Source: Acidobacteriota bacterium (lineage in GTDB: Bacteria; Acidobacteriota; Terriglobia; Terriglobales; Acidobacteriaceae). Taken from it: a DNA stretch of 35,747 nucleotides. The translations under genes were made by a program, and so were the position numbers. This document shows, in pieces, positions 32,987-35,747 of the stretch. Numbering within the stretch: the first letter of the stretch is position 1; each line of letters begins with the position of its first letter. The notes under the pieces are model-generated. The model had not been told where the DNA came from, made no database searches, and worked only from the letters and a program-made list of their open reading frames with translations. The stretch lies in the NCBI GenBank assembly GCA_003225005.1, contig QIAN01000282.1, positions 1-35,747 of the forward strand, in the 5' to 3' direction.

Positions 32987-34841
32987 CAAATCAGCGTTGC
33001 GGGACAACGAGACGGTGCCAAACAAGAAGGACCGCAACGATGAGTTGGGAGATTTCACAACCACGTGGCGAGTCGTTCCGATTTCCTTATTGGCCACGGT
33101 GATTGGAGTGATCTGCGCATTTGTCGCACTAGCGTTGCTCCGTTTAATCGGGTTATTCACCAATTTGTTCTATTTTGGCCGGTGGAGCACCGCGATGGTT
33201 TCGCCGGCAGGTAGCCATCTCGGTATATACAGCGTTTTCGTTCCCATCGCTGGCGCACTAATCATCGGTGTCATGGCGAGGTACGGTTCCGAGCGCATCC
33301 GAGGTCACGGCATACCCGAGGCGATCGAGTCCATTCTGCTAAACGGTAGTCGGATAGAACCGAAAGTCGCCCTTCTCAAACCAATCTCTTCGGCAATCTC
33401 GATCGGCTCCGGCGGTCCGTTCGGCGCGGAAGGTCCGATTATCATGACGGGCGGCGCGGTGGGCTCGATGATCGCCCAGCTGTTTCACCTGACTAGCGCG
33501 GAGCGCAAAACACTACTGGTGGCCGGAGCTGCCGGCGGGATGTCCGCAACCTTTGCGGCGCCGGTGGCTGCGGTACTGCTGGCCGTCGAGCTGCTACTTT
33601 TTGAATGGAAACCGCGAAGCCTGATTCCGGTGGCATTAGCAAGTGCAATGGCTGCGGTCGTACGAAGATATATCTTGGGGTTCGGGCCGTTGTTTCCCGT
33701 GCCGGTTCACCCATTATTCATTGGACCAAAGGGACTGCTCGGATGCGCCCTCGTCGGTCTTCTGGCGGGAGCCCTATCGGCCCTGCTCACCCTATCCGTG
33801 TACGCGGCTGAGGACGCTTTCCACCGGCTGAAGATCCACTGGATGTGGTGGCCCGCAATCGGAGGGCTGGCCATCGGTTTGGGAGGCCTGGTTTTCCCGC
33901 AAGCACTGGGCGTAGGTTACGACACGATTGGCGCATTGCTTCAGGGCAGCGTCACCACACGAGTGATTCTCGGAGTCCTGCTCGTCAAGTGGTTCATCTG
34001 GGCGGTATCGCTCGGCTCCGGCACATCGGGCGGCGTTCTAGCGCCGCTGCTGATGATGGGTGGGGCGCTCGGCGGCCTCGAAGCCATGTTTCTTCCCAAC
34101 GAAGGCGCAGGTTTCTGGCCACTGATCAGCATGGGTGCCATTCTTGGCGGCACAATGCGCGCTCCGTTCACGAGTATTGTTTTTGCCTTTGAGCTGACGC
34201 ACGACGCGAATGTGTTTTTGCCCTTGCTGGTAGGTAGCGTCATCGCTCACGGTTTCACAGTCTTGACGCTGAAGCGGTCCATCTTGACCGAGAAAGTTGC
34301 CCGGCGCGGCTACCACCTCAGCCGCGAGTATGCCGTTGATCCGCTGGAAATTCTTTTTGTACACGAGGTCATGCGAACGAAGGTTGTGGTACTGCCAGCT
34401 GCGAGTACGCTAGGCGAGATCTGGCACTCGTTGCGGGTGGATCACCGGCAGGAGCAGCGTTTGCTGCCGGTCGTGAACGCAGAAGGACAGCTTGTCGGTG
34501 TGGTGACGCGCGGGGATATAAGCCAGCGGATGGAGCAGAATGGGGACGCAGCCCTGGGATGGCCGATCGGTGATCTAGTGCGAGCCAGTGCGGTTGAGGC
34601 GTATCCAGACGAGCCGCTGCGAGTGGTCGTATATCGCATGGTTGAAAAGGGTTGCACGCGAATGCCTGTGCTGGAACGTGCCACGAGAAAATTTCTAGGT
34701 CTGGTGTCGATTAATGATTTGCTGAAGGCGCGCTCGCGGCACTTGGAAGAAGAGAGCCGCCGCGAACGAAGTCTCAAATTTAGATTTTTTCCTCCTGGGA
34801 AATGGAATCCCAAGGGAACGCAGTCCTCTGAAGCACCGTAG
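32973..34841 (+). CDS. ClC-family chloride channel/transporter with two CBS domains
   Basis: The 622-residue membrane protein has a hydrophilic N-terminus of about 30 residues, ten or more hydrophobic helices and the ClC selectivity-filter motifs: GHGIPEAIES, GSGGPFGAEGPII (the gating glutamate is present) and GSGTSGGVLAPLL. The cytoplasmic C-terminus carries a CBS pair: VMRTKVVVLPAASTLGEIWH with LLPVVNAEGQLVGVVTRGD, and AYPDEPLRVVVYRMVEKGCT with MPVLERATRKFLGLV. CBS pairs often bind adenine nucleotides. GTG 32973 is the start; GAGGAGG is 14 bases upstream, farther than ideal. Confidence 0.93.
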   Translation: MSKNSKSALRDNETVPNKKDRNDELGDFTTTWRVVPISLLATVIGVICAFVALALLRLIGLFTNLFYFGRWSTAMVSPAGSHLGIYSVFVPIAGALIIGVMARYGSERIRGHGIPEAIESILLNGSRIEPKVALLKPISSAISIGSGGPFGAEGPIIMTGGAVGSMIAQLFHLTSAERKTLLVAGAAGGMSATFAAPVAAVLLAVELLLFEWKPRSLIPVALASAMAAVVRRYILGFGPLFPVPVHPLFIGPKGLLGCALVGLLAGALSALLTLSVYAAEDAFHRLKIHWMWWPAIGGLAIGLGGLVFPQALGVGYDTIGALLQGSVTTRVILGVLLVKWFIWAVSLGSGTSGGVLAPLLMMGGALGGLEAMFLPNEGAGFWPLISMGAILGGTMRAPFTSIVFAFELTHDANVFLPLLVGSVIAHGFTVLTLKRSILTEKVARRGYHLSREYAVDPLEILFVHEVMRTKVVVLPAASTLGEIWHSLRVDHRQEQRLLPVVNAEGQLVGVVTRGDISQRMEQNGDAALGWPIGDLVRASAVEAYPDEPLRVVVYRMVEKGCTRMPVLERATRKFLGLVSINDLLKARSRHLEEESRRERSLKFRFFPPGKWNPKGTQSSEAP

Positions 34842-34964
34842 CGTCTTCTCGCGACCCAGGCGTTGTTCTGTCTTTGCGCAACTCTTGGCTATCAACGAGA
34901 ACCCCGAATCCGGTACCCGCTGACAACAGGTAGTTGACGTAAACAGGGTCGAAAATCGCGCTGC

Positions 34965-35386
34965 TCATGCCGGATCCGCTAGAAGATCGACTCGGTAGCC
35001 AAGCTTCTGGAGTGTCCGATCATTCGGGAAGTGCGGGCCCGTCTAGAGTTTTCCGAAACCGACGAGCCCCGTTCCTCATAGCGGACGCCTTTATTCAGAA
35101 TCATCCAGATCAGCTGACAGATGCGATGCGCAATTGCCCCGATGGTTTTGTTGTGGCCGAGGCGCGGAACGAGACGACGGTAGACGATCTCGAAGATGCT
35201 TCCTTTATGCTTAGCTGCAGCATGGGCAGCCTGATTGGCGGCGCATGTGCCGGTTACCCTTCGGCGAGCGTGGGCTGGGATTCACTCCCGCGCTCTCTTC
35301 CTCTCCCGGGCATGCCCCCACCCACGAGGAGAGTTTCTTGACCGAAGCGAAGGTCACTGCCTTGGCACCCACCTCGGCAATGATCA
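34965..35386 (-). pseudogene. IS110-family transposase remnant (C-terminal part)
   Basis: The minus strand encodes AEVGAKAVTFASVKKLSSWV, GACPGEEESAGVNPSPRSPK and GNRHMRR, then after a frameshift NQAAHAAAKHKGSIFEIVYR, RLVPRLGHNKTIGAIAHRIC and GVRYEERGSSVSE. After a second one-base shift it gives RTLQKLGYRVDLLADPA and a stop. This is the IS116/IS110/IS902 C-terminal domain; the N-terminal catalytic part is missing. The remnant abuts an IS481 fragment at about 35386. Confidence 0.8.
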
Positions 35387-35625
35387 GCTGGGGTGCCCGT
35401 AAGATCCGAGAATGCCTGATCCGGAGATTCTCCGATATCAAGATCCCTGCCAAAAGCACGATCCATGCGGTGCTGGATCGCCACGGCCTAGTGGAGCACC
35501 GTGGTCGCTTGCGTCCTCGTGCTCAGGGAACAGCTTTATCCTTAGGCCAGCTTCCTAATGAACTATGGTGTCGTCAATACTGCTACCCGCTGACCGTCAC
35601 CGGTCATGCCAGCCGATCGGGATAG
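35387..35625 (+). pseudogene. IS481-family transposase remnant (internal part)
   Basis: The plus strand encodes SWGARKIRECLIRRFSDIKI, PAKSTIHAVLDRHGLVEHRG, QGTALSLGQLPNELWC and then QYCYPLTVTGHASRSG and a stop. The segment between LWC and YCYPLTVT, where family members have the first catalytic aspartate (ADYKGEF), is deleted, and the rest of the rve catalytic domain is gone. It begins exactly where the opposite-strand IS110 homology ends. The last 120 bp of the window show nothing recognisable. Confidence 0.8.
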
Positions 35626-35747
35626 AACGCAGGCGCGCCAGCCGTAGGTGGAGGGTTTCCGTCCTTGCCCTTTCGGTCTGCAAAGCGGGTTCACAATTCC
35701 ACCTTAGCTACGTTTCCCGCGGCCCCCCTATAATTCCGGACGGCCGA

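Noticed and set aside
32488-33021. Minus-strand frame of 177 codons
   Set aside because: Arginine/serine-rich composition typical of antisense frames, overlapping the ClC start and the plus-strand hypothetical gene.

Overview
This window looks like a chromosome segment from an Acidobacteriota bacterium, probably class Terriglobia. The evidence is three secreted VWFA proteins of the type abundant in that phylum, Oar-like TonB-dependent receptors with an N-terminal carboxypeptidase-regulatory-like domain, a solo MglA-type GTPase, and a PheT without its tRNA-binding OB domain. The taxonomic call is an inference; there is no rRNA gene in the window.

Positions 1-6300 are accessory DNA. They hold a left-edge partial gene and two adjacent HEPN loci in divergent orientation: on the minus strand an HTH gene followed by a protein with two HEPN-like domains, and on the plus strand three tiny HTH genes followed by a Swt1-like HEPN protein. 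After these come decayed copies of a protein tail with the motif RPHPRHW, a cysteine-rich small gene broken by a 16-bp tandem duplication, and a tyrosine recombinase with a strong, apparently leaderless promoter. I read this as an integrated island with a candidate RNase-based defence or toxin system.

Positions 6300-20900 are ordinary chromosome: MglA-like GTPase, two divergent VWFA proteins, a Tat-exported HisC-like aminotransferase, a small coiled-coil protein, a large TonB-dependent receptor, a Gfo/Idh/MocA oxidoreductase, a small membrane protein, a DUF3052 protein, a third VWFA protein, an RluD-type pseudouridine synthase, Lgt and a VOC-family protein. From 20900 to 22030 there is a non-coding stretch ending in a decayed YVTN beta-propeller gene.

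Positions 22037-29975 hold housekeeping genes: a zapB-like/zapA cell-division pair, Cu-Zn superoxide dismutase, a class I aminotransferase and the classical translation operon infC-rpmI-rplT-pheS-pheT. infC appears to begin at an AUC codon.

Positions 30000-35747 are rearranged: a proline-rich small ORF, a TPR gene that appears 5'-truncated and meets a 5'-truncated TonB receptor remnant head-on, a GlcG/HbpS-type protein, a short degraded stretch, a ClC channel with two CBS domains, and an IS110 remnant fused to an IS481 remnant at the right edge.
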